Assembly: GCF_900108555.1 (NCBI RefSeq)
Contig: NZ_FNWV01000004.1
Span: forward strand, 1 to 64,000
Source of the DNA: Ruminococcus flavefaciens
Lineage (GTDB): Bacteria > Bacillota > Clostridia > Oscillospirales > Ruminococcaceae
Direction of reading: 5' to 3'
Length of the DNA: 64,000 nucleotides
Below, in pieces: positions 25,659 to 34,551 of this stretch. Below the pieces are notes generated by a model. The model did no database searches. It had not been told where the DNA came from and saw nothing but the letters and a program-made list of their open reading frames with translations. The number at the start of each line of letters is the position of its first letter. Position 1 is the first letter of the stretch. The position numbers and the translations under genes were made by a program.

Positions 25659-26864
25659 ATGAAGAAAAAAACAGCATTCCTGTGCTCTCTCATAATGCTT
25701 ATGACAGCAGCCTGCGGCAAAATAGACAGCGGCAGCGAGACAGATGAAGAGACCACTGCTGTCTCCACAGAAGAAACAACTGAAACGGAAACAACTTCAG
25801 AAACCGAAAATACCACCACATCGAAAAAATTCGGTGAGGAATTCAATATGTTCCCCGATATAAAGCTCGGTATGACAGAAGCCGAGGTGCAGGCTGTCAT
25901 TGGGGATAATTACGAGCGCAGCGTTGAGAAATATCTTGATTCAGATCCTGATATGGCATATTATACCATTCCATTCGACAGCTGCCCGTTCCTCGGCATT
26001 GATATGGAGGGTTATGAGCTTTTAACATTCATTCCCGACGGCGAGCTTATCAGCATGAGCTATCATTTCGGAGTTATAGACAGGGACAACAACACCTCAA
26101 AAGATCACTCCGAAGAAGAGATTAAAGCCGTATACGACAAGCTCTTCGATCAGGTGCATGAATACTACGGCGATTATTATACCTCTGACGATAATGATAA
26201 AAACAGCCTCGGCAATATGAGGTGGAGCAATACCTACGGCAATCTTGCCCTTTGGGGCTTTTATTACGATGACACTAAAACAGGAAATGTTTCCTTAAAC
26301 CTGATACCTGATGACTTCGCTCAGAAGATACTCGATCACGCAAAAGAAAATGCCGCAGCCCAGCAGTCCCGAAACAACAGTGTTGACATCTTGAGTCAGC
26401 TTAAAACAGGAATGTCTGAGGAAGATGTTTTCGCTGTTATCGGCAAAGATTACGACTATGAATACAGCGCAGGCTACAAGCCGTCTGTAGAATACGACTA
26501 CAGCTTTACAGCCGACGAAGTTTGGGGTACAGGGCTCCGCGGATATATGTTCGTGGAATTTGATGAAAAGACCAACGAACTCACCTGCTTCGGCTACCAT
26601 ATCGGAGCTGTTGGTCATGTAGAGGATTGCAGTTATCCATATTCGGAAAGTGAACTTGAAGAAGCTTTCAATAAACTGCTGCCTACCCTTGAAGAAGAAT
26701 ACGGTAAAACTGATGAGCCTTCGGCTTTTTCAGGCGAAGGTATCAAGGACGAATACTCTTGGTCAATGGGTACAGATCAGCTCTGGGCTATATGGGGCAC
26801 AGACCTGTGGGGCGCATCAAGCGGCGTAAACGAAATAATCGTTTCACGCTCCATTGACAGATAA
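25659..26864 (+). CDS. Lipoprotein with two SmpA/BamE-like motifs
   Basis: A 401-residue lipoprotein: signal peptide with lipobox L-M-T-A-A-C (Cys19), a Thr/Glu/Ser-rich tether to about residue 55, then two homologous halves. Each begins with L-x-x-G-M-T/S-E-x-x-V/D-x-A-V-I-G (L-G-M-T-E-A-E-V-Q-A-V-I-G and K-T-G-M-S-E-E-D-V-F-A-V-I-G), a helical motif like that of SmpA/BamE-type outer modules, followed by related sequence ending in aromatic-rich W-G-x-W segments. It arose by internal duplication. The purE start is only 18 bases downstream with no promoter between them. Function unknown. Confidence 0.75.
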   Translation: MKKKTAFLCSLIMLMTAACGKIDSGSETDEETTAVSTEETTETETTSETENTTTSKKFGEEFNMFPDIKLGMTEAEVQAVIGDNYERSVEKYLDSDPDMAYYTIPFDSCPFLGIDMEGYELLTFIPDGELISMSYHFGVIDRDNNTSKDHSEEEIKAVYDKLFDQVHEYYGDYYTSDDNDKNSLGNMRWSNTYGNLALWGFYYDDTKTGNVSLNLIPDDFAQKILDHAKENAAAQQSRNNSVDILSQLKTGMSEEDVFAVIGKDYDYEYSAGYKPSVEYDYSFTADEVWGTGLRGYMFVEFDEKTNELTCFGYHIGAVGHVEDCSYPYSESELEEAFNKLLPTLEEEYGKTDEPSAFSGEGIKDEYSWSMGTDQLWAIWGTDLWGASSGVNEIIVSRSIDR

Positions 26865-26882
26865 TATAAAGGAGAAATAACC

Positions 26883-27383
26883 ATGTCAAAAAAAGTTGCA
26901 GTTATCATGGGAAGCGACAGCGACTTCCCTGTTGTAAAATCAGCTCTTACAGAGCTCAAGAAGTACGGCGTTGAATTTGAATGCCGCGTAATGAGTGCGC
27001 ACAGAACTCCCGCTGAGGCTGCTGACTTTGCTTCAAACGCAAAGGCTAACGGCTTCGGAGCTATCATATGCGCAGCAGGTATGGCTGCTCACCTTGCAGG
27101 TGTAGTTGCAGGACATACAACACTTCCCGTTATCGGCATACCCATGAAGTCAAAGGCACTTGAGGGCGTTGACGCTCTCCTTGCTACAGTAATGATGCCT
27201 CCGGGAGTACCTGTTGCTACAGTTGGCATTGACGGCGCAAAGAATGCTGCTGTCCTTGCTGTACAGATGCTTGCTATCGCTGATGATGAGCTCGCTGCAA
27301 AGCTTGCTGCCGAGAAGAAGGCTATGGCTGACGGCGTTATCGCCAAGGACAAGGCTCTACAGGAGCAGATCGCAGCTCTCTGA
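26883..27383 (+). CDS. purE: N5-CAIR mutase PurE
   Basis: A 166-residue enzyme that makes CAIR, step 6 of de novo purine synthesis. Visible are G-S-D-S-D-F (11-16), the catalytic-site S-A-H-R-T-P (near 40-45), [10 protein letters not shown] and [10 protein letters not shown]. The last motif fits class I PurE, which needs PurK for the bicarbonate step; no purK lies in the window. Cotranscribed with the upstream lipoprotein gene. No purine riboswitch is seen upstream. Confidence 0.96.
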   Translation: MSKKVAVIMGSDSDFPVVKSALTELKKYGVEFECRVMSAHRTPAEAADFASNAKANGFGAIICAAGMAAHLAGVVAGHTTLPVIGIPMKSKALEGVDALLATVMMPPGVPVATVGIDGAKNAAVLAVQMLAIADDELAAKLAAEKKAMADGVIAKDKALQEQIAAL

Positions 27384-27421
27384 TATTGACCAAGACCACT
27401 TTCAACCAAAGGAGGTAAAAC

Positions 27422-28078
27422 ATGACACCTTCAGAAAGAAAAGAACGCTCGGAAAAGATATTAAAGGAAAAAGGGATCGGCATAAACCCAAATCTTCCAC
27501 TTATTGAGGACGCTTCGCAGGTAAAGCTCAGAAGCCTTGATGATATCTGCAAAAGAGCAATCGCGGCTCTGCTGTCTACTCAGGCAGGCATAGAGCTCAG
27601 CGAAAACAACACAGATCAGTTGGGATTTTTTACAGGTCTTATGCAGCATTTCGGCGTTGACGGCTGCCTTAACGCAAAGGAGCAGAGGCTCATAAGCGGA
27701 AAAGGCTCTCAGCAGGACGCTGTAGACGTTGTATGGGAGTACGAATGTTACTGGTCACTGTTGTGGGCACTGGGCATCGTTGAGGATATCACAGAAGCAA
27801 ACGCTATCTGCGACTGCACAGCGGCTATACGCGCCGTCTCTCAGTGTGAAAGCTTTGACGACTTCAAGAGCAGATGCTCTCTCAGGAGCACAGATGATAT
27901 ACTGGATATGCTCGACCTCTATTACCGCTATCACTGGGCAGTGGTCCAGAACGAACATATCGACAAAAGCTGTCCTGTCGGCGACCTTATGGGCGAGGTA
28001 GTATTCGAGCGCAGACGCGGTCTTGAATGGCTCATCTCCGATAAAGACGACTGGCACGATATAGAACTACACACATGA
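27422..28078 (+). CDS. DUF4272-like protein
   Basis: A 218-residue soluble protein resembling the DUF4272 family: start with [14 protein letters not shown], then [28 protein letters not shown] near 102-115 and Y-R-Y-H-W-A-V near 172-178. Function unknown. AAAGGAGG ribosome site. Its end overlaps the next gene by 4 bases (ATGA), indicating coupled translation with the HAD phosphatase. Confidence 0.75.
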   Translation: MTPSERKERSEKILKEKGIGINPNLPLIEDASQVKLRSLDDICKRAIAALLSTQAGIELSENNTDQLGFFTGLMQHFGVDGCLNAKEQRLISGKGSQQDAVDVVWEYECYWSLLWALGIVEDITEANAICDCTAAIRAVSQCESFDDFKSRCSLRSTDDILDMLDLYYRYHWAVVQNEHIDKSCPVGDLMGEVVFERRRGLEWLISDKDDWHDIELHT

Positions 28079-28731
28079 TAGAAAATTTTGATACTCTTCT
28101 ATTCGACCTTGACGGCACTCTCACAGACTCCACCGAGGGCATAGTTAAATGTATAGAATATGCTCTCACCAAAATGGGCTATGAGATGCCCGAGGATACG
28201 AATAAATTTCTCGGACCGCCGCTGTATCAGTCCTTTGCTGAGTTCTGCGGCATGAACGAGGAGCAGGTAAACGAGGCTGTAAGGATATTCCGAGAAAGGT
28301 ACTCCACTGTGGGACTTTTCGAGAACCGCGTTTATGACGGTATCCCCGAAATGCTTGACAGGCTCAAAAAGGGCGGCAAAAGGATTATGGTCGCCACAAG
28401 CAAGCCCGAGGTGTACGCAGTTCGCATATTCGAGAAATTCGGGCTTGCTCAGTACTTTGAGATAGTTGGCGGTGCAAATATAAACGGCACACGCAACTAC
28501 AAACACGAGGTCATCGAGTACGTTCTCGCAAAAGCGGATATCACCGACAGAAGCCGCGTACTTATGATAGGCGACCGTAAGCAGGACGCAGACGGCGCAC
28601 ATAAAACAGGTCTGAAATGCATGGGTATCCTCTGGGGCTTCGGCTCTATAGAGGAGCTTACCGAAGCAGGCGCGGACTACATCGCAGATACACCACAACA
28701 AGTCACAGATCTACTTTTAGGAAAGGATTGA
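28075..28731 (+). CDS. HAD phosphatase, phosphoglycolate phosphatase-like
   Basis: A 218-residue haloacid dehalogenase-type hydrolase with cap domain. Motif I F-D-L-D-G-T-L-T-D-S (9-18, Asp10 nucleophile), motif II A-T-S-K-P (near 104-108), the conserved Lys in Y-K-H-E-V, and motif III M-I-G-D-R-K-Q-D-A-D-G-A (near 163-174). Similar to Gph/PpaX proteins that clear phosphoglycolate, pyrophosphate or nucleotides; substrate cannot be fixed from sequence. Overlaps the DUF4272 gene by 4 bases. Its place among purine genes would fit nucleotide clearance. Confidence 0.9.
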   Translation: MIENFDTLLFDLDGTLTDSTEGIVKCIEYALTKMGYEMPEDTNKFLGPPLYQSFAEFCGMNEEQVNEAVRIFRERYSTVGLFENRVYDGIPEMLDRLKKGGKRIMVATSKPEVYAVRIFEKFGLAQYFEIVGGANINGTRNYKHEVIEYVLAKADITDRSRVLMIGDRKQDADGAHKTGLKCMGILWGFGSIEELTEAGADYIADTPQQVTDLLLGKD

Positions 28732-28736
28732 ATACT

Positions 28737-28943
28737 ATGTTCAGCAATAATAAGGAAAAAGAAAAACAGCGTTTTACTGAGATAGCCTCACAGACTATCG
28801 GTTCATCAAAACAGATCGTTGTATTTGCAGACAACGAAACAGGCGTCTGCTATATGACTTCGACAGCAAGAGAGTCAGACATCATAATGATGAGAGATAA
28901 GTTCGACAAACCTCTTATCGCAAAAGACCTTATTAAAGATTAA
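28737..28943 (+). CDS. Small protein resembling DUF6440
   Basis: A 68-residue soluble protein: charged start, then I-V-V-F-A-D-N-E-T-G-V-C-Y-M and a C-terminal D-K-P-L-I-A-K. The D-x-E-T-G-V-x-Y core resembles DUF6440 proteins. Start chosen by GGAAAGGA upstream; the frame extends further upstream but only as a shadow of the HAD gene. Six bases after the HAD gene, same transcript. Function unknown. Confidence 0.65.
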   Translation: MFSNNKEKEKQRFTEIASQTIGSSKQIVVFADNETGVCYMTSTARESDIIMMRDKFDKPLIAKDLIKD

Positions 28944-29018
28944 TAAGCCTACAATTTCCGTAATGATGCGGAATTGCATATATAATCATTTATATAATTC
29001 TCAAGGAGGAATTTTAAA

Positions 29019-29738
29019 ATGTCAAACATCGAAAAGAAGGAACAGCTCTATGAGGGCAAGGCAAAAAAGGTTTACGCTACAAACGATCCTGATCTCGTTA
29101 TCGTAGATTACAAGGACGATGCAACAGCTTTCAACGGCGAAAAGAAGGGCACTATCTCTGGCAAGGGCGTTATCAACAACAAGATGACAAACTATATGTT
29201 CAAGATGCTCGAAAAAGAAGGCGTACCTACTCACCTTGTTGAGGAGATCAGTGACCGCGAAACTATCGTTAAGAAGGTTTCTATCGTTCCCCTTGAGGTA
29301 ATCATCAGAAACGTTGCAGCAGGCAGCTTTTCAAAGAGAATGGGCGTTGAAGAAGGCAAGAAGCTCCTCTGCCCTATCCTTGAATTCAGCTACAAGAACG
29401 ACGATCTCGGCGATCCTTTCATCAATGATTACTATGCACTCGCTCTCGGTATCGCTACAAAGGAAGATATCGACACTATCGCTAAGTACGCTTTCAAGGT
29501 AAATGAGTTCATGGTAAAGTTCTTCAAGGGACTCAACATCGACCTCATCGACTTCAAGATCGAGTTCGGTAAGACTTCCGACGGCACAATTATCCTCGCC
29601 GACGAGATCTCACCTGATACCTGCCGCTTCTGGGATTCTACAACTCACGAAAAGCTCGACAAGGACCGTTTCCGCAGAGATATGGGCGGCGTTGAAGAGG
29701 CTTATCAGGAAATCATGAAGAGACTTATGGGAGAATAA
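29019..29738 (+). CDS. purC: SAICAR synthetase PurC
   Basis: A 239-residue ATP-dependent ligase that joins CAIR and aspartate, step 7 of purine synthesis. Clear motifs: [10 protein letters not shown] near 9-18, the D-D-A-T-A-F-N-G segment near 36-43, R-N-V-A-A-G-S near 98-104, and [11 protein letters not shown] near 191-201. Normal length for the short bacterial form. AAGGAGG ribosome site. The 75-base gap upstream holds TATAAT-like sequence and a weak hairpin, so an internal promoter is possible. The next gene starts 4 bases after its stop. Confidence 0.97.
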   Translation: MSNIEKKEQLYEGKAKKVYATNDPDLVIVDYKDDATAFNGEKKGTISGKGVINNKMTNYMFKMLEKEGVPTHLVEEISDRETIVKKVSIVPLEVIIRNVAAGSFSKRMGVEEGKKLLCPILEFSYKNDDLGDPFINDYYALALGIATKEDIDTIAKYAFKVNEFMVKFFKGLNIDLIDFKIEFGKTSDGTIILADEISPDTCRFWDSTTHEKLDKDRFRRDMGGVEEAYQEIMKRLMGE

Positions 29739-29742
29739 TCAT

Positions 29743-31167
29743 ATGGGCGGTTTTTTTGGTGCAGCCTCTAAAAACGACTGCGTTACCGACGTATTTTTCG
29801 GAACCGACTATCATTCACACCTCGGTACAAGAAGAGGCGGTATGACATCATGGTCGGAGGAAAACGGTTTTCAGAGAAATATCCATAGTATCGAAAACTC
29901 CCCTTTCCGTACCAAATTCGAGAATGATGTTGTGAATATGAGAGGCAAGCTCTGTATCGGCTGTATCAGCGATACAGATCCTCAGCCTATCCTCGTCCGC
30001 TCAAAGCTTGGCATCTATGCTGTATGCTCAGTAGGTATAATCCGCAATGCAGATGCTCTCGTTAACGAGCTCCTTGAACAGGGCTGTGCTAACTTTGAGT
30101 CAATGAGCAGCGGAAATATCAACTCAGGTGACCTTATCGGTGCTCTTATCGCACAGAAGAACAGCTTCGTTGAGGGTATCCGCTATGCACAGGAAAAGAT
30201 CGAGGGCACTATGTCGCTCATTATCCTCACAAAGAACAGCATAATCGCTGCAAGAGACAAGTTCGGCAGACTTCCTATCATCATCGGCAAGAGAAGTGAC
30301 GGCTTCTGCCTTTCAACAGAGTCCTTCGCTTTCCAGAAGCTGGGCTATACCACATATAAGGAGCTGGTCGCAGGCGAGATAGTTGAGCTTACTTCCGACG
30401 AATGTAAGACACTTGCAGAGGGCGATCCTTCAAAGATGAAGATATGCACCTTCCTCTGGACTTACTACGGCTATCCAAACGCTGTTTACGAGGGCGTTAA
30501 CGTTGAAGTTATGCGTACAAGAAACGGCGAGATAATGGCTGAAAACGATATCAAGAACGGCAGACTTCCTGACGTTGACTATATCTGCGGTGTGCCTGAT
30601 TCGGGTACGCCTCACGCTATCGGCTATGCTAACAGAAGCGGTATACCTTTCGCAAGACCTTTCATCAAGTATACCCCTACATGGCCAAGAAGCTTCATGC
30701 CTACAAACCAGAGCATGAGAAATCAGGTAGCAAAGATGAAGCTTATCCCCGTTCACGATCTTATCAACGGCAAGAAGCTCCTCTTTGTTGACGACAGTAT
30801 CGTAAGAGGCACACAGATGAGAGAGACTGTTGAGTTCCTTTATGAGCACGGTGCTAAGGAAGTTCATATGCGCTCTGCCTGTCCGCCTATAATGTACGGC
30901 TGCAAATACCTCAACTTCTCAAGAAGCACTTCCGAAATGGAGCTTATCGCACGTCAGATAATCGACGAGTTTGAAGGTCCTGTAGGAATAAAGCACATTG
31001 AGGAATACAGCAACTCAGCTACAGAAAGAGGCCGCAGACTCAGAGATGAGATATGCAAGAGACTCCGCCTTACCTCACTTGAATTCCAGACACTTGAGGG
31101 CACAGAAAAGGCTGTAGGTCTTGACTCATGCGGACTCTGCACATATTGCTGGAACGGCAAAGAATAA
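29743..31167 (+). CDS. PurF-like amidophosphoribosyltransferase lacking the catalytic Cys
   Basis: A 474-residue class II glutamine amidotransferase-phosphoribosyltransferase fold, expected to make phosphoribosylamine, step 1 of purine synthesis. PurF proteins start M-C-G and use that Cys as N-terminal nucleophile; here the start is M-G-G-F-F-G, with Gly in its place and no other N-terminal Cys. The rest of the glutaminase domain is recognisable (H-L-G-T-R-R-G-G). The PRPP loop L-F-V-D-D-S-I-V-R-G-T (near 344-354) is intact. Cys residues in M-Y-G-C-K-Y and C-G-L-C-T-Y-C near the end correspond in place to iron-sulfur ligands of the Bacillus-type enzyme. It follows purC by 4 bases. It may use free ammonia or a partner glutaminase, or do something else. 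Confidence 0.85.
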   Translation: MGGFFGAASKNDCVTDVFFGTDYHSHLGTRRGGMTSWSEENGFQRNIHSIENSPFRTKFENDVVNMRGKLCIGCISDTDPQPILVRSKLGIYAVCSVGIIRNADALVNELLEQGCANFESMSSGNINSGDLIGALIAQKNSFVEGIRYAQEKIEGTMSLIILTKNSIIAARDKFGRLPIIIGKRSDGFCLSTESFAFQKLGYTTYKELVAGEIVELTSDECKTLAEGDPSKMKICTFLWTYYGYPNAVYEGVNVEVMRTRNGEIMAENDIKNGRLPDVDYICGVPDSGTPHAIGYANRSGIPFARPFIKYTPTWPRSFMPTNQSMRNQVAKMKLIPVHDLINGKKLLFVDDSIVRGTQMRETVEFLYEHGAKEVHMRSACPPIMYGCKYLNFSRSTSEMELIARQIIDEFEGPVGIKHIEEYSNSATERGRRLRDEICKRLRLTSLEFQTLEGTEKAVGLDSCGLCTYCWNGKE

Positions 31168-31176
31168 ACTTATAAT

Positions 31177-31206
31177 CCGTCTCCCTGCCTGTCGGCAGGG
31201 AGACGG
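31177..31206 (+). other. Strong hairpin between purF-like gene and purM
   Basis: A 13-pair perfect stem: CCGTCTCCCTGCC, loop TGTC, GGCAGGGAGACGG. No T run follows; the purM ribosome site (TGGAGG) is 7 bases further on. It looks like an RNA processing or stability element inside the operon rather than a terminator. Confidence 0.8.
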
Positions 31207-31226
31207 GCGACTATGGAGGTAAACCA

Positions 31227-32264
31227 ATGAACAACAGTTTTTCAGAAAGCTACAAAAAAGCAGGCGTTGACGTTACCGCAGGCTACAAGTCAGTTGAGCT
31301 GATGAAGGAGCATATCGCACGTACTATGATAAAGGGTGCGCTGTCAGGCATCGGCGGATTTGGCGGACTTTTCGAGCTTGATATGACAGGTATCAGCAAG
31401 CCTGTACTCGTTTCGGGTACAGACGGTGTAGGTACAAAGATAAAGCTTGCATTTATCATGGACAAGCATGATACTGTAGGTATAGACTGCGTTGCAATGT
31501 GCGTAAACGATATCATCTGCTGCGGTGCAAAGCCACAGTTCTTCCTTGATTATATCGCTTGCGGCAAGAATTTCCCCGAAAAGATAGCAACTATCGTTTC
31601 AGGTGTTGCTGAGGGCTGCGTTCAGGCGCAGTGTGCTCTTATCGGCGGCGAGACAGCCGAGCACCCCGGTCTTATGCCCGAGGACGAATACGATCTCGCA
31701 GGCTTCTCAGTTGGTGTTGTTGACAAGGACAAGATCCTCCAGCCCGATACTCAGAAGGCAGGCGATGTTCTCATCGCTATCAAGTCAAGCGGTGTTCACT
31801 CAAACGGCTTCTCTCTCGTAAGAAGAGTATTTGACGTAAACGAGCAGAACCTCAATATGCACTTCAATGATCTCGGTACTACTCTCGGTGAGTGTCTCCT
31901 CACTCCTACACGTATCTATGTAAAGGCTGTTATGAGCCTTCTTGATGCTGTTAAGGTAAAGTCTATCTCACATATCACAGGCGGCGGCTTCTATGAGAAT
32001 ATCCCGCGTTCTCTCCCCAAGAACCTTGCTGCAAAGATCGAAAGAAACTCTGTACAGGTACTTCCTATCTTCGATCTTATCCAGAGAACAGGCGATATCC
32101 CTGAGAGAGATATGTTCAATACATTCAATATGGGCGTAGGCATGATAGTATCAGTTGACAAAAACGACGCTGACAAGGCTATCGCAGCTATAAAGGCAGC
32201 AGGCGAGGACGCTTACGTACTCGGCGAGCTCGTTGAGTCTGAGGAAGGCGTTATCATCTGCTGA
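31227..32264 (+). CDS. purM: AIR synthetase PurM
   Basis: A 345-residue ATP-dependent cyclase that closes the imidazole ring, step 5. Typical start Y-K-K-A-G-V-D-V near 9-16, G-I-G-G-F-G-G near 39-45, [10 protein letters not shown] near 60-69, [11 protein letters not shown], and G-G-E-T-A-E-H-P near 143-150. Full length. TGGAGG ribosome site. Preceded by the strong hairpin at 31177-31206. Next comes an unrelated expansin gene after a 134-base gap. Confidence 0.98.
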   Translation: MNNSFSESYKKAGVDVTAGYKSVELMKEHIARTMIKGALSGIGGFGGLFELDMTGISKPVLVSGTDGVGTKIKLAFIMDKHDTVGIDCVAMCVNDIICCGAKPQFFLDYIACGKNFPEKIATIVSGVAEGCVQAQCALIGGETAEHPGLMPEDEYDLAGFSVGVVDKDKILQPDTQKAGDVLIAIKSSGVHSNGFSLVRRVFDVNEQNLNMHFNDLGTTLGECLLTPTRIYVKAVMSLLDAVKVKSISHITGGGFYENIPRSLPKNLAAKIERNSVQVLPIFDLIQRTGDIPERDMFNTFNMGVGMIVSVDKNDADKAIAAIKAAGEDAYVLGELVESEEGVIIC

Positions 32265-32398
32265 TAGAGTATTTATCCTATCATAATTCATAACATTAGC
32301 CGCAAAATTATCCGAATTCATTATTTTTGACTGTTTAAAGCAAAAAACACTGAAACCGACACATGGGGTATGGGATTTGGAAATTTTAAAAGGTCGTG

Positions 32399-33286
32399 AT
32401 GTTTATGAAAAAACACATTCTTCTGGCTTCAGTGCTGCTTTCAGCTGCACTGACAGCTACACCGTTATACAGCGATGCAGTTGGAACTATAGATATGGAC
32501 TTCAACTCCGACGGTATCGTTGACGTCTTTGATATGATAACCGCAAGGCAAAACAGCGAGATATCAAGAGCAGAGATCAATGCTCTCCAGAAATTCCTGC
32601 TGGGCGTAAACGGTAAGACTCCCACAGAGTTTGAAGTACAGACCAACCCTATAAACGAGGACTGTATCCTCGAACCAAAGGGCACTGTACATACAGGCGA
32701 GGGCACTTTCTACGGCGGCGGATATACAGGCGGTCACGCTATGCTTGACCCTGTATCCCACGATTACTGGATAGTTGCCATGAATCACTATGATTACAAC
32801 GAAGCTCAGCTTGCAGGCGCATACCTTGAAGTTACAGGAGAGCTTGGCACTATAAAAATGCTTGTTACAGACGAGCTCCCCGAAGGCAAAAAGGGCGACC
32901 TCGACCTCTATACGGACGCTTTCCCGCTCATCGCTCCTGTTGAGAAAGGAAGAGTTCCCGTAAGCTGGAAGATAATCCCCCTTGATACCGCGGAGACTGC
33001 TCCTATCTCATTCAAATACAAAGAGGGCAGTACGGAATTCTGGTGCGGCGTTCAGGTGCGCAATCACCGCTACCCCATAACAAAGCTGGAATACCTCAAT
33101 GCAGACGGCGAATTCGTTGAGATACCGCGCCGCCCGTACAATTATTTCGAGTCCCGTGACATGGGAAAAGGTCCTTTCACTTTCCGCATAACCGATATCT
33201 ACGGTCAGGTGGTCATCGACAAGGATATCCCCCTTTCATATGACGATACGGAAATAATACAGGGACACGTTCAGTTCCCCGAATAA
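32399..33286 (+). CDS. Expansin-like protein with N-terminal dockerin-like module
   Basis: A 295-residue secreted protein: signal peptide 1 to about 26, a dockerin-like module (about 31-70), a linker, then a full bacterial expansin (about 98-295). The calcium loop D-F-N-S-D-G-I-V-D-V-F-D is complete; the second half keeps only the helix (E-I-N-A-L-Q-K-F-L-L-G) without a clear loop. The expansin part matches Bacillus EXLX1: G-x-G-Y-T-G-G, L-A-G-A-Y-L-E-V, V-T-D158-x-x-P-E-G, D-L-D169-L, then the cellulose-binding half with V-Q-V-R-N-H-R-Y-P and the same G-H-V-Q-F-P-E end. The Tyr two residues after the first Asp is Leu here, and one of the paired binding Trp is Phe. Expansins loosen cellulose without hydrolysis. 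It sits between purM and purN. ATG 32399 and 32405 are both possible. Confidence 0.88.
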   Translation: MFMKKHILLASVLLSAALTATPLYSDAVGTIDMDFNSDGIVDVFDMITARQNSEISRAEINALQKFLLGVNGKTPTEFEVQTNPINEDCILEPKGTVHTGEGTFYGGGYTGGHAMLDPVSHDYWIVAMNHYDYNEAQLAGAYLEVTGELGTIKMLVTDELPEGKKGDLDLYTDAFPLIAPVEKGRVPVSWKIIPLDTAETAPISFKYKEGSTEFWCGVQVRNHRYPITKLEYLNADGEFVEIPRRPYNYFESRDMGKGPFTFRITDIYGQVVIDKDIPLSYDDTEIIQGHVQFPE

Positions 33287-33324
33287 TTTTTACTCTTGCA
33301 ATAAAATAATAGGAGAAAAAATCC

Positions 33325-33948
33325 ATGAAAAATATAGTTGTTCTCGTTTCAGGCGGCGGCACTAATCTACAGGCACTCATAGATGCCGAAAAATCAGGCA
33401 TCATCAAGGGCGGAAAGATAACCTGTGTCATCTCCTCAAAGGAAGGTGCATACGCTCTTGAACGCGCAAAAAACAACGATATATCTACAAGAGTTATCCC
33501 GAGAAAGGAATACTCTGACAGTGTGACCTACAGTCAGGCTATACTCAATGCACTCAATGAAGAAAAAGCCGACCTTGTGGTACTTGCAGGATTTATGACT
33601 ATACTTGATGAGTGCGTGACAAAGGCTTACGCATACAAGATAATCAATGTTCACCCTGCACTTATCCCGTCATTCTGCGGTGAGGGCTATTACGGACTCA
33701 AAGTCCACGAAGCTGCTCTCGCTTACGGCGTAAAGGTCAGCGGCGCAACAATACATTTCGTAAACGAAGAAGCTGATGCAGGTGCTATAATCCTACAGGG
33801 AGTAGTAAACGTTGAAAAGGACGATACTCCCGAGATACTCCAGCGCAGGATCATGGAAAACGTTGAATGGAAGCTTCTTCCTCAGGCGGTATCTCTCTTC
33901 TGTCAGGACAGGATAGAGATAGTTGACGGAAAGGCTTATGTAAAATAA
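33325..33948 (+). CDS. purN: GAR transformylase PurN
   Basis: A 207-residue formyl-tetrahydrofolate-dependent enzyme that formylates GAR, step 3. Clear are the N-terminal V-V-L-V-S-G-G-G-T-N-L-Q (4-15, P-loop-like phosphate site), L-A-G-F-M-T-I-L near 88-95, the catalytic N-V-H-P-A-L-I-P-S-F near 109-118, and the G-A-T-I-H-F-V-N-E-E-A-D-A-G-A-I-I segment near 140-156 with its Asp. AGGAGA ribosome site. The next gene starts 4 bases after its stop. Confidence 0.97.
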   Translation: MKNIVVLVSGGGTNLQALIDAEKSGIIKGGKITCVISSKEGAYALERAKNNDISTRVIPRKEYSDSVTYSQAILNALNEEKADLVVLAGFMTILDECVTKAYAYKIINVHPALIPSFCGEGYYGLKVHEAALAYGVKVSGATIHFVNEEADAGAIILQGVVNVEKDDTPEILQRRIMENVEWKLLPQAVSLFCQDRIEIVDGKAYVK

Positions 33949-33952
33949 AACT

Positions 33953-34519
33953 ATGAAAAAGATTAAGGAATTATTGGAAAAACAAACTGTACAGAAGCTG
34001 TTTCTCTGCTTCTGGATGTACGCTGTACTCGGCTGGATATACGAGGTATTCCTCGAAGTCGTAGTATACAAATGGGGTTTCACAAATCTTGGAATAATGT
34101 TCGGACCATACTGCCCGATATACGCCGTGGGAGCTTTGCTGTTCCTGCTCTTCTTCGGAAAATTCATGAAGAAGGAAGGCGGCATCGGCTTGCAGATAGC
34201 CCGTCCGTTCATCATATTCTTCGGCTGTATGTTAGTCGCCACCACCGTAGAACTTGCAGGCACTTATGTCCTTGAATTCTTCACAGGTTCGTGGCCGTGG
34301 GACACTTATGCAGACTATGACATAAACTTTCAGGCAAGAATAGCTCTCTCCCCTTCACTCAGATTTGGTATGGGCGGATTGCTGTTCATGTACTTCGTAC
34401 AGCCATTCTATGATTGGTTTCTCGCAAAACCAAAACGCAAAACACTCAATATCATCACACTTATCGTACTTGTGGGAGTTGTCACAGACTTCATACTCAC
34501 ACTGATAATAAGATACTGA
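33953..34519 (+). CDS. Putative ABC-transporter permease of the CmpB type
   Basis: A 188-residue membrane protein with four to five hydrophobic segments. It shows the features of the 'putative ABC transporter type IV / CmpB' family (PF06541): F-x-x-Y-A-V-L-G-W-I-Y-E-V near 22-34, G-P-Y-C-P-I-Y-A-V-G-A near 49-59 and L-E-F-F-T-G-S-W-P-W-D near 100-110. Its transport role is unproven and no ATPase partner is next to it. It starts 4 bases after purN and is probably translated with it. Confidence 0.8.
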   Translation: MKKIKELLEKQTVQKLFLCFWMYAVLGWIYEVFLEVVVYKWGFTNLGIMFGPYCPIYAVGALLFLLFFGKFMKKEGGIGLQIARPFIIFFGCMLVATTVELAGTYVLEFFTGSWPWDTYADYDINFQARIALSPSLRFGMGGLLFMYFVQPFYDWFLAKPKRKTLNIITLIVLVGVVTDFILTLIIRY

Positions 34520-34551
34520 CAGACCATTATCCGAAAGGAGTTATTAATATT

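Noticed and set aside
28099-28701. 200-codon antisense frame over the HAD phosphatase gene
   Set aside because: Mirror frame of a clear HAD gene with no ribosome site or domain.
28944-29018. Purine riboswitch upstream of purC (also looked for upstream of purE)
   Set aside because: No conserved purine-aptamer core or paired helices could be seen; only a weak hairpin and a TATAAT-like sequence.
33793-34263. 156-codon antisense frame over the purN end and the CmpB-type gene
   Set aside because: It crosses two well-supported genes on the other strand and has no initiation signals.
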